Source: Ignavibacteriota bacterium
GTDB taxonomy: Bacteria > Bacteroidota > Ignavibacteria > UBA10030 > SZUA-254
Direction: 5' to 3'
Length of the DNA stretch: 5,190 bases
Assembly: GCA_016191715.1 (NCBI GenBank)
Contig: JACPVN010000038.1
Coordinates: 1-5,190, forward strand
Part shown: positions 1 through 5,190 of the stretch, one piece after another
How positions within the stretch are numbered: position 1 is the first letter of the stretch
Layout of the letters: every line of letters starts with the position of its first letter
The notes under the pieces: generated by a model
What the model was told of the DNA's origin: nothing
Database searches by the model: none
What the model saw: only the letters and a program-made list of their open reading frames with translations
Position numbers and translations under genes: made by a program

Positions 1-323
1 CCTCCGCCCATTCCGGCAGTGACAAACACCATGTCACTTCCTGCCAACGCGCGGCTGATTTCTTCGCGGTTCTCTTCCACCGCCCGTTGACCGATTGTCG
101 GGTCAGCGCCCGCACCGAGACCTCGGCTCAGGTTCTTGCCGATTTGAATTTTGTTCGCGGCAAGGTTTCGGTTCAGCGCTTGCATGTCGCAGTTGACTGC
201 AAAGAAATCACATCCTTGCATTCCGCGATTGATCATGCTGTTGATGGCATTTCCACCACCACCGCCGACACCAACGATGCGTAATTTCGCACCGTTATCA
301 TAATTGAAATCTAAATCTATCAC
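1..323 (-). CDS. ftsZ: Cell division protein FtsZ, N-terminal part (cut by window edge)
   Basis: FtsZ is the tubulin-like GTPase that polymerises into the cytoplasmic Z-ring and recruits the divisome. Only the first 107 residues are present; the rest lies beyond base 1. Visible signatures are the GVGGGGGNA nucleotide-binding loop (about residues 18-26), AVNCDMQAL (about 42-50), SRGLGAGADPTIG (about 66-78) and AGMGGG (about 103-108), the beginning of the tubulin GGGTGTG signature, which the window edge interrupts. The start is a GTG at 321-323: an AAAGGG Shine-Dalgarno sequence sits 8 bases upstream, an in-frame TAA lies a few codons further up, and no in-frame ATG occurs before residue 30. 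Cys occupies the T2-loop position that is usually Thr in VNTDAQAL. The gene follows ftsA after a 205-base repeat-rich spacer with its own promoter candidate. Identity is essentially certain; downstream integrity cannot be judged. Confidence 0.97.
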   Translation of the reverse strand, partial: MIDLDFNYDNGAKLRIVGVGGGGGNAINSMINRGMQGCDFFAVNCDMQALNRNLAANKIQIGKNLSRGLGAGADPTIGQRAVEENREEISRALAGSDMVFVTAGMGG

Positions 324-331
324 TATTGTTA

Positions 332-337
332 CCCTTT
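332..337 (-). promoter_or_regulatory. Ribosome binding site of ftsZ
   Basis: AAAGGG on the minus strand, 8 bases before the GTG at 323. It decides the non-ATG start of ftsZ, since no in-frame ATG or other standard start codon lies between the upstream in-frame stop and this GTG. Confidence 0.75.
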
Positions 338-340
338 TAT

Positions 341-373
341 TTAGTTAAATGGTTATTGGTTAATTAGTTAAAT
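341..373. repeat. Pair of 10-bp direct repeats in the ftsZ leader
   Basis: TTAGTTAAAT occurs exactly at 341-350 and again at 364-373 (ATTTAACTAA on the coding strand), 23 bp apart from start to start. The 13 bases between are related AT-rich sequence (GGTTATTGGTTAA). Both copies lie between the putative ftsZ promoter and the ftsZ ribosome binding site. They could be protein-binding sites about two helical turns apart, or simply part of the degenerate repetitive spacer. No known operator is recognised. Confidence 0.5.
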
Positions 374-393
374 AATATTTTGTACTGATTGAT

Positions 394-422
394 TTTATAA
401 ACTTTTTTTTGTTATTGGTCAA
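394..422 (-). promoter_or_regulatory. Candidate sigma-70-type promoter for ftsZ
   Basis: On the minus strand TTGACC (422 to 417) is followed after exactly 17 bases by TATAAA (399 to 394), a near-consensus -35/-10 pair. The expected start of transcription is near 387, giving a leader of about 64 bases before the ftsZ GTG. The 17-base spacer contains a run of eight A residues. The -35 hexamer lies inside a degenerate heptamer repeat patch. If the organism uses a Bacteroidota-type sigma factor, which prefers a TAnnTTTG -10 element, this assignment would weaken. Confidence 0.55.
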
Positions 423-437
423 TTGTCATTCGTCATT
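410..437. repeat. Degenerate heptamer repeats (AATGACN-like), four units
   Basis: Read on the minus strand from 437, four successive 7-mers are AATGACG, AATGACA, ATTGACC and AATAACA. They are contiguous and in register. The third unit supplies the TTGACC -35 element of the putative ftsZ promoter. A further pair of related 7-mers, TTGAGCA and GTGAGCG, lies nearby at 459-472. The pattern resembles the short tandemly repeated heptanucleotides described in filamentous cyanobacteria, but the sequence alone does not show shared origin. Confidence 0.6.
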
Positions 438-492
438 TGGAATTATGACACAGTTTCCTGCTCAACGCTCACAACTTTTTCACCCTGCACTC

Positions 493-537
493 TACATAAC
501 TCAAATCTCATATCTCATAACTCATAACTCATAACTC
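493..537. repeat. Tandem 7-bp repeat CTCATAA (TTATGAG) at the 3' end of ftsA
   Basis: CTCATAA is present three times without interruption (514-520, 521-527, 528-534), followed by a partial CTC (535-537). Degenerate units CTCATAT (507-513) and CTCAAAT (500-506) precede them, and a weaker one (TACATAA) lies at 493-499. On the coding strand the unit is TTATGAG. The unit nearest the gene encodes the last Leu codon (TTA) and the TGA stop of ftsA, so the array starts inside the gene and runs into the spacer. Confidence 0.85.
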
Positions 538-1776
538 TTCGAACCAACTCTTCATCTTCGAAAACGTTGTTTTGAGTGAAAAACTTCCTTTCCCGTTGTT
601 CATCGTCAGCGGAACAGAGTCTTTGTTTTGTAACGCGTAGAGAACAAGACCAACGGAGGTTGAGTAAATCGGATTTTCAATTTCACGAACGAGACCGGAT
701 TTGAATCCGGATGGAATTCCAATTTTTACCGGAAGACCAAGTACTTCCTGAGCGAGTTCGGAAACACCTTTGATGAGTGAACCGCCGCCGGTGAGAACGA
801 CCCCTGCACCCAAATGACGCGAGTAGCCGGAACGTTTGATTTCCATCGCGGCGATTTCAAATATTTCTTCCATGCGCGGTTGTATAATGCGCGCAAGAAG
901 TTTCTTGTCAATTTCTAATGGTGGTCTGCCGCCGATGCCGGGAATCGTTATCGGTTCATCATCCATGACACTTGGCGTATAGGCAAAACCGTACTGACAT
1001 TTCAAGCGCTCTGCCTGTTCCGTTAACACGAGACATCCTTTTCGAATATCATTCGTCACCTGTGTTCCAGCAATAGGGACAACGGCTGTGTGGCGAATTG
1101 TTCTATCCTCAAACACTGCGACATCGGTTGTTCCGCCGCCAATATCAAGCAGTGCAACGCCGACTTCTTTTTCCTGTTCATCAAGCACGGCATAACTTGA
1201 TGCAAGCGGTTCAAGCACCATGTCGCGGATGTGAAGTCCGGCGCGCTGAACGCACTTCACAATATTTTGTGCCGCTGTTACCAAGCCGGTGATGATGTGA
1301 ACATTCGCTTCGAGCCGCACCCCCGACATTCCGACCGGATCGTTCACGCCGTCCTGTCCGTCAATAATAAATTCCTGTGGTATGACATGGATAATTTTTC
1401 TGTCGGATGGAAGAGCAACACGCTTCGTATCTTCAATTAAGCGATTGACATCTGCCTGCGTAATTTCCTTTTCCGCTCCGGCGATTGCAATAACGCCTCG
1501 GCTTTGAAAACTTTGGATATGGTCGCCCGCAATTCCGACAGCAACCGATTGAATCTGAATTCCCGAACGGGCTTCCGCCTCGGCAACAGCGCTTTGAATC
1601 GAACGAACTGTTTTATCTATGTTCGTTACGACGCCGCGTGTTAATCCTTCACTCGGGCTTTTTCCGATACCGAGAATATTGTAACCGCCCATCTCATCAA
1701 TCGCGGCAACAACGACACATACCTTCGTCGTGCCGATATCCAATCCGACAATAATTTCCTGTTCTCTTTTATCCAT
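529..1776 (-). CDS. ftsA: Cell division protein FtsA
   Basis: FtsA is an actin-fold ATPase that tethers FtsZ filaments to the inner face of the cytoplasmic membrane and helps activate septal wall synthesis. At 415 residues it has normal family length. Visible elements are the phosphate-1 loop GLDIGTTKV (11-19), the FtsA-specific 1C region around AVGIAGDHIQSF (79-90) through ITGLVTA (about 161-168), the phosphate-2 loop LLDIGGGTTDVAVF (209-222), AGTQVTNDI (236-244) and the adenosine-binding VVLTGGGSLIKG in the last quarter. After a short polar linker the protein ends in TTFSKMKSWFEEL, a plausible amphipathic membrane-targeting helix as in other FtsA proteins. The ATG at 1774-1776 has a Shine-Dalgarno sequence at 1786-1790 and lies 12 bases after ftsQ. 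The last codon and stop fall within a 7-bp tandem repeat. Confidence 0.98.
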   Translation of the reverse strand: MDKREQEIIVGLDIGTTKVCVVVAAIDEMGGYNILGIGKSPSEGLTRGVVTNIDKTVRSIQSAVAEAEARSGIQIQSVAVGIAGDHIQSFQSRGVIAIAGAEKEITQADVNRLIEDTKRVALPSDRKIIHVIPQEFIIDGQDGVNDPVGMSGVRLEANVHIITGLVTAAQNIVKCVQRAGLHIRDMVLEPLASSYAVLDEQEKEVGVALLDIGGGTTDVAVFEDRTIRHTAVVPIAGTQVTNDIRKGCLVLTEQAERLKCQYGFAYTPSVMDDEPITIPGIGGRPPLEIDKKLLARIIQPRMEEIFEIAAMEIKRSGYSRHLGAGVVLTGGGSLIKGVSELAQEVLGLPVKIGIPSGFKSGLVREIENPIYSTSVGLVLYALQNKDSVPLTMNNGKGSFSLKTTFSKMKSWFEEL

Positions 1777-1785
1777 TACATAATT

Positions 1786-1790
1786 TCCTT
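1786..1790 (-). promoter_or_regulatory. Ribosome binding site of ftsA, overlapping the ftsQ stop
   Basis: AAGGA on the minus strand overlaps the TAA stop of ftsQ (1789-1791) and lies 9 bases before the ftsA ATG. A second ATG at 1779-1781 sits between them, but TAA follows it at once (ATGTAATG), so it cannot begin a protein and overlaps the true start region. Confidence 0.7.
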
Positions 1791-2586
1791 ACAACGGTAT
1801 CCTTGTCGTTCGTTCGTTGGGTTTATCCCACTTCACAACCACGTATCCATCAAAGCGGAGGTCGAGATATTTTAATTGCGCGGCGGCTCCATTCTTCACA
1901 AAATTATTCCAGAATGTTTCGAGTTTCTGAAGTCGCCCGGCGAAGTCATCCTTTCCGATAAAAATCGGAACAGCATGTTCAATCGCATTGAGCATCACTT
2001 CTCCGTTCGTCCCGACTTTGATTTCAGAAATCGCTTCATACCAACCGACTGATTTCGCTTGTTTGAGAACTTCTATTGCCAAAAACACTGACGGGTTCGG
2101 AATTTGTTTTCCTAATTCTACAGAAGAAATTCCGGTAATGCCATTAATGATTGGCAAATCAAATTGCACAGACGGAAGTTGTGGCAATAAGACCGCTTCC
2201 GAATCAACATAGAGAATCGGATTTCCATTGACCACGGCAAACGGTTCACGCTCAACAATGGTAATTCTTATCGCGTCGGGCAATTGACTTTCAACTTTTG
2301 CAAACTTGATGAGCGGATGCTGAAGCAATTTCTCTTCGACCACACCCGTCTCAATATCATCAATAAACATATTTTGCTGTATGGTTGAGAGTGAAACCAC
2401 TTCTTTCGCTTGCAAATAATTTGCGCCATCAACAAGAACGCGCTCGACTTTCAACTGCGACTTCCACTGCAATCCATACACCGCAAGCGTTGCAAAGACA
2501 ACAATAATCGGAATGAGCCACCAAATGTAGGCGCCTGATTTTCTCTTTTGATTTTTCTTCGATGTATTTTTCGGTTCTTTTTCCAT
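1789..2586 (-). CDS. ftsQ: Cell division protein FtsQ (POTRA-domain divisome scaffold)
   Basis: FtsQ is a bitopic membrane protein of the divisome which, with FtsL and FtsB, links the Z-ring to septal peptidoglycan synthesis. The 265 residues show a basic, Lys-rich cytoplasmic tail (1-18), one membrane segment (about 20-39, starting YIWWLIPIIVV), a POTRA domain (about 45-120) opening with LKVERVLVDGANYL and containing HPLIKFAKVESQLPD and VEREPFAVV, then the FtsQ beta domain ending near YLDLRFDGYVVVKW (240-253). These are the usual FtsQ landmarks although overall conservation in this family is low. The ATG shares one base with the murB stop (TGATG), which implies translational coupling. An AAGGAG sequence lies 11 bases upstream, inside murB. 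No ddl gene lies between murB and ftsQ, unlike in many proteobacterial clusters. Confidence 0.94.
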   Translation of the reverse strand: MEKEPKNTSKKNQKRKSGAYIWWLIPIIVVFATLAVYGLQWKSQLKVERVLVDGANYLQAKEVVSLSTIQQNMFIDDIETGVVEEKLLQHPLIKFAKVESQLPDAIRITIVEREPFAVVNGNPILYVDSEAVLLPQLPSVQFDLPIINGITGISSVELGKQIPNPSVFLAIEVLKQAKSVGWYEAISEIKVGTNGEVMLNAIEHAVPIFIGKDDFAGRLQKLETFWNNFVKNGAAAQLKYLDLRFDGYVVVKWDKPNERTTRIPL

Positions 2587-3506
2587 CAGTTACAAAACTC
2601 CTTTACAATATCTTCGGTAAATCCTATCAGTTTCACTTCGGGTTCTAATGTAATTCCAAATTTTTCTAAGACGGTCTTTCGTGCGAGCCGCATCAGTCCG
2701 ATGACATCCTGAGCAAATGCGCCGCCGGTGTTTACAATAAAATTTCCATGTTTCTCAGAAATCTGTGCATGTCCTTGCATCGTCCCTTTCAATCCGGATT
2801 GCTCAATTAACTTTGCAGCATAATTACCAACCGGATTTTTAAAAATACTTCCCGAGTTCGGGAAATTCAACGGCTGAGATTCGTTTCGCTTGATAAGTAA
2901 CTCGCGCCGACGTTTCATCATCTCTGCTTTATCGCCCTGTTGAAGGTTGAACGATGCGCTTACCACAACATCACGCACCAAGCCGGAGCGGCGATAGGCA
3001 AACTGCGCCGCTTCTTTTTTGATATTCAAAACTTTTCCCTCTCGAATAACTTCTACTTCTGTGAGAAAATCAGAAATCTCTCCGCCGTACGCGCCTGCGT
3101 TCATAATCACTCCGCCGCCGACTGTTCCGGGAATTCCGGCAAGCATCTCTACACCTTGCAATCCGAGTTGGATGCAAAAATCAACAAACTTTGTCAATCG
3201 TGCGCCGGCTTCTGCATAGACAATTTCACCGTCAGTTCTTATTTGATTGAGTCCACGCTCAAGATTGAGAACAACACCGCGCACACCGTTATCAGAAACG
3301 AGCAGGTTACTTCCGTTTCCAATCACGAAGAACCTGATAGATTTCTCATGCAAATGCTGAACGAGAGCAATCACGTCGTCTTTATCAGCCGGTTCGAAAT
3401 AAAAATCCGCCGGACCACCGATGCGATACGATGTGTACTTGCTCAACGGTTCATTCAATGCAATGCGACCGCGATAATATTGTTGTATGTCTTCGATGAC
3501 GAACAC
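2586..3506 (-). CDS. murB: UDP-N-acetylenolpyruvoylglucosamine reductase MurB
   Basis: MurB is a cytoplasmic FAD enzyme that reduces UDP-GlcNAc-enolpyruvate to UDP-MurNAc with NADPH, the second committed step of peptidoglycan precursor synthesis. The 306 residues contain PLSKYTSYRIGGPAD (20-34), the FAD-binding segments VIGNGSNLLV (61-70) and LAGIPGTVGG (122-131), and the catalytic set expected from E. coli MurB: Arg in FAYRRS (R172), the proton-donor Ser in NSGSIFKNP (S220), and Glu in LEPEV (E290). The length and the compact FAYRRS region fit the shorter type II (S. aureus-like) form. The start is a GTG immediately after the murC TAA; no in-frame ATG occurs before residue 121, well inside the conserved domain. 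The upstream Shine-Dalgarno sequence is weak (GAAGAAG within murC), so expression probably depends on coupling to murC. Confidence 0.97.
   Translation of the reverse strand: MFVIEDIQQYYRGRIALNEPLSKYTSYRIGGPADFYFEPADKDDVIALVQHLHEKSIRFFVIGNGSNLLVSDNGVRGVVLNLERGLNQIRTDGEIVYAEAGARLTKFVDFCIQLGLQGVEMLAGIPGTVGGGVIMNAGAYGGEISDFLTEVEVIREGKVLNIKKEAAQFAYRRSGLVRDVVVSASFNLQQGDKAEMMKRRRELLIKRNESQPLNFPNSGSIFKNPVGNYAAKLIEQSGLKGTMQGHAQISEKHGNFIVNTGGAFAQDVIGLMRLARKTVLEKFGITLEPEVKLIGFTEDIVKEFCN
2598..2603 (-). promoter_or_regulatory. Ribosome binding site of ftsQ inside murB
   Basis: AAGGAG on the minus strand, within the last codons of murB and 11 bases before the ftsQ ATG at 2584-2586. It is the strongest Shine-Dalgarno match in the murC-ftsA block. 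Confidence 0.65.
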
Positions 3507-4892
3507 TTAGTTTTTCTTCTTCAACAAATTCAAAAATTCATTTCCATACTTATAGATGTCGCCAGCGCCCATCGTAATAACGATATCGCCCGACTTGACA
3601 ATTCCCATAAGATACTGCGGCACTTGCTTTTTGTCGGCAACATAATGCACGCCTTTGTGACCGTACTGCATTGCCGCGTTTGTAATCAACTCACCGGTAA
3701 TTCCCTGAATCGGTTCTTCACGAGCCGGATACACATCGGTCACGATGAGCACATCCGAAAGTAAAAATGCTTTGCCGAATTCTTCATAAAAATCTCTTGT
3801 GCGTGAATACAAGTGCGGCTGAAATACACACACAACTCTTCGCCTCCAACCGGACTTTGCTCCAAGCAATGTCGCCTTACATTCTGTCGGATGATGAGCA
3901 TAATCGTCATACAATGAAATGTCTGCAACTTCACCCTTCTTTTCCCAGCGACGAATCACGCCGGAGAACTTTTCGATTCCTGCTTTCACTTTTTCAAACG
4001 GGATTCCGAGTTCAAGTCCTATGGCAATTGCGGCAAGCGCGTTCTGGACATTGTGCTTGCCGGGAATCTGAATCGTAATCTCACCGAGGTCATTGTAATT
4101 TTCCACCACCATAAACGTACTTGTGTTCTCATGATGTCGAATATCATACGCTTGCAAATCTGCTTGCGGGTTTAACCCGTAGGTGATATTTTTTTTCTTG
4201 CTGAGTAACGGCAGAATATCCTGCAACGCAGGCTCATCAAGACAGAGAACATTGAAACCATAAAATGGAACTTTCAAAGCGAACTGCACAAATGCTTGTT
4301 TGAGGTCTTCCAAATCGCGATAGCAATCGAGATGGTCAACCTCGAGCGTAGTCAAAACGGCGATAGTTGGCGTGAGTGAAAGGAATGAACGGTCAAACTC
4401 GTCCGCTTCGACAACAATAAATTCACCCTGACCGAGACGGGCATTCGTACCGCCAAGTCCGTTCAATCTTCCACCGACAATTACTGTCGGGTCGAATCCG
4501 CCTTCTAGCAGAACCAAACCAACCATTGATGTTGTCGTTGTTTTTCCATGGGTCCCTGCAATTCCGATTCCGTACTTGAGACGCATAACTTCCGCAAGCA
4601 TTTCCGCCCGGCGGATGATGGGAATTTTTCTTCTCGTCGCTTCTACAACTTCTTCATTATCAAGTGAAACAGCGGACGAATAGACAAGAGCATCAACATC
4701 ATCTTTCAGATTATCCGCTTTGTGTCCTTCAAACACTTCCGCGCCGAGCGATTGCAATCGTTCGGTAATTTCGCTGAGCGATTTATCCGAACCGCTGACT
4801 TTGAAATTCTGGTCAAGCAAAATCTCGGCAATCCCGCTCATGCCGATTCCGCCGATTCCAACAAAATGTATTTTCTTAATTGAACTAAACAT
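3507..4892 (-). CDS. murC: UDP-N-acetylmuramate--L-alanine ligase MurC
   Basis: MurC is the cytoplasmic ATP-dependent ligase that adds L-alanine to UDP-MurNAc, the first step of stem-peptide assembly; its substrate is the product of MurB, encoded next. The 461 residues show the three Mur-ligase domains: the UDP-binding domain starting KKIHFVGIGGIGMSGIA (6-22), the ATPase domain with P-loop GTHGKTTT (113-120), EADEFDRSFL (162-171) and EVDHLD (184-189), and the C-terminal domain with RRWEKKG (314-320), DDYAHHPTE (329-337) and QPHLYSRTRDF (from 358). PGKHNVQNALAA (277-288) is the expected Asn/His motif. The common TNIEADH appears here as TTLEVDH. The ATG at 4892 is the only workable start: an in-frame TAG lies at 4917-4919 and the next Met is inside the glycine-rich loop. 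There is no Shine-Dalgarno sequence; the leader is TTTTAAAAAT directly after a hairpin. Confidence 0.98.
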   Translation of the reverse strand: MFSSIKKIHFVGIGGIGMSGIAEILLDQNFKVSGSDKSLSEITERLQSLGAEVFEGHKADNLKDDVDALVYSSAVSLDNEEVVEATRRKIPIIRRAEMLAEVMRLKYGIGIAGTHGKTTTTSMVGLVLLEGGFDPTVIVGGRLNGLGGTNARLGQGEFIVVEADEFDRSFLSLTPTIAVLTTLEVDHLDCYRDLEDLKQAFVQFALKVPFYGFNVLCLDEPALQDILPLLSKKKNITYGLNPQADLQAYDIRHHENTSTFMVVENYNDLGEITIQIPGKHNVQNALAAIAIGLELGIPFEKVKAGIEKFSGVIRRWEKKGEVADISLYDDYAHHPTECKATLLGAKSGWRRRVVCVFQPHLYSRTRDFYEEFGKAFLLSDVLIVTDVYPAREEPIQGITGELITNAAMQYGHKGVHYVADKKQVPQYLMGIVKSGDIVITMGAGDIYKYGNEFLNLLKKKN

Positions 4893-4898
4893 ATTTTT

Positions 4899-4960
4899 AA
4901 AAGTCGGGATGACCGGCTACTCTCAAATCAACCAATCCACTAACGCCAGTCATCCCCGAC
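4899..4960 (-). terminator. Long imperfect hairpin with short U-tract after the permease gene
   Basis: On the minus strand, arm 4960-4945 (GTCGGGGATGACTGGC) pairs with arm 4917-4903 (GCCGGTCATCCCGAC): 14 Watson-Crick pairs, one G-U wobble and one bulged G, around a 27-base loop. The wobble pairs only in the minus-strand RNA; in the plus-strand RNA it would be a C-A mismatch. TTTT (4902-4899) follows. The stem begins 3 bases after the permease stop codon, a typical terminator position. The loop is long for an intrinsic terminator and the U-tract is short and runs into A residues, so efficiency is uncertain. The hairpin ends 10 bases before the murC ATG. It may instead be a dispersed palindromic repeat copy. 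Confidence 0.6.
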
Positions 4961-4963
4961 AAT

Positions 4964-5190
4964 TCACTTTCCAATAATCATTTTCAAAGACACAAGTAAC
5001 AGCGCAACACCGAACACACGACGCAAGGTATCGCCGGGTAACATATTCGCGTACGTTCCGCCGATGTAACTTCCAACAAAAAAACCTGCACATAACAACC
5101 CGGCAACTGTAAGGTTCACATTTCCTGCTTCAAAATATTTCCACGCCGCTAAGATTCCGATTGGCGGAACAAGCATCGCCAGCGTTGTTC
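4964..5190 (-). CDS. TauE/SafE-like membrane permease, C-terminal part (cut by window edge)
   Basis: This is the last 74 residues of a gene that enters from the right edge; the TGA stop is at 4964-4966. The fragment begins TTLAMLVPPIGILAAW, which matches the conserved TTLA..PPIG region of the TauE/SafE (former DUF81) family. Two hydrophobic helices follow, one around VAGLLCAGFFVGSYIGG and one around FGVALLLVSLKMIIG at the end. Family members are integral inner-membrane proteins linked to export or uptake of sulfite, sulfonates or other small anions; the substrate here cannot be inferred. A short single-repeat form of about 120 residues and the usual two-repeat form of about 250 share this type of C-terminus, and I recall the short form ending much like this one. 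The Met at 5174-5176 is not the start, because the frame remains open to the window edge. The gene is separated from murC by a hairpin and seems functionally unrelated to wall synthesis. Confidence 0.8.
   Translation of the reverse strand, partial: TTLAMLVPPIGILAAWKYFEAGNVNLTVAGLLCAGFFVGSYIGGTYANMLPGDTLRRVFGVALLLVSLKMIIGK

Noticed and set aside
87..284. Plus-strand open frame of 65 codons at the left edge
   Set aside because: Fully antisense to the conserved N-terminus of ftsZ.
438..500. Possible extra small gene or intrinsic terminator in the ftsA-ftsZ spacer
   Set aside because: No open frame of useful length with a ribosome binding site and no GC-rich stem followed by a U-tract was found on the minus strand. 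The segment is degenerate repeat-like sequence only.
2940..3764. Plus-strand open frame of 274 codons
   Set aside because: It lies antisense across murB and murC, both with complete, motif-bearing proteins. Its translation shows no recognisable domain and is rich in Cys and His, as expected of a shadow frame.
3767..4078. Plus-strand open frame of 103 codons opposite murC
   Set aside because: Antisense to the catalytic C-terminal part of murC, with no recognisable domain and no convincing ribosome binding site.
4720..4977. Plus-strand open frame of 85 codons over the murC start and hairpin
   Set aside because: Runs antisense through the murC N-terminus and the hairpin; composition and lack of a domain suggest chance.
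1..5190. A defence, mobile-element or otherwise novel multi-gene system
   Set aside because: All coding capacity is accounted for by standard cell-wall and division genes plus one permease fragment. There are no transposase, integrase, toxin-antitoxin, CRISPR or phage signatures.

Overview
The window carries the distal part of a division and cell-wall (dcw) cluster, with every gene on the minus strand. In the direction of transcription (right to left) the order is: the 3' end of a TauE/SafE-like membrane permease, a hairpin terminator, murC, murB, ftsQ, ftsA, a repeat-rich spacer, and the 5' end of ftsZ. murC-murB-ftsQ-ftsA is packed like an operon: murC stops and murB starts on adjacent codons, murB and ftsQ overlap by one base (TGATG), and ftsQ and ftsA are 12 bases apart. 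No RNA gene, CRISPR array, IS element or phage gene is visible.

The genes form one functional unit. MurC and MurB act in the cytoplasm on UDP-MurNAc, the peptidoglycan precursor. FtsQ is the bitopic divisome scaffold, FtsA is the actin-like membrane tether, and FtsZ is the tubulin-like ring protein that FtsA anchors. All proteins look intact where fully contained, with expected lengths and key residues present.

The organism is a bacterium of intermediate GC content. Gene order with murB next to murC, no ddl between murB and ftsQ, and the style of the FtsZ and FtsQ sequences suggest the Bacteroidota/Chlorobiota/Ignavibacteria neighbourhood. This placement is an impression from memory, not the result of a search.

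The core genes are ordinary. The unusual material is between genes. The 205-base ftsA-ftsZ spacer holds several patches of 7-bp repeats, one of which supplies the -35 element of a good promoter candidate for ftsZ. A long imperfect hairpin lies between the permease gene and murC and ends only 10 bases before the murC start codon. A permease gene occupies the position where murG is often found. No undescribed multi-gene system is evident in this window.
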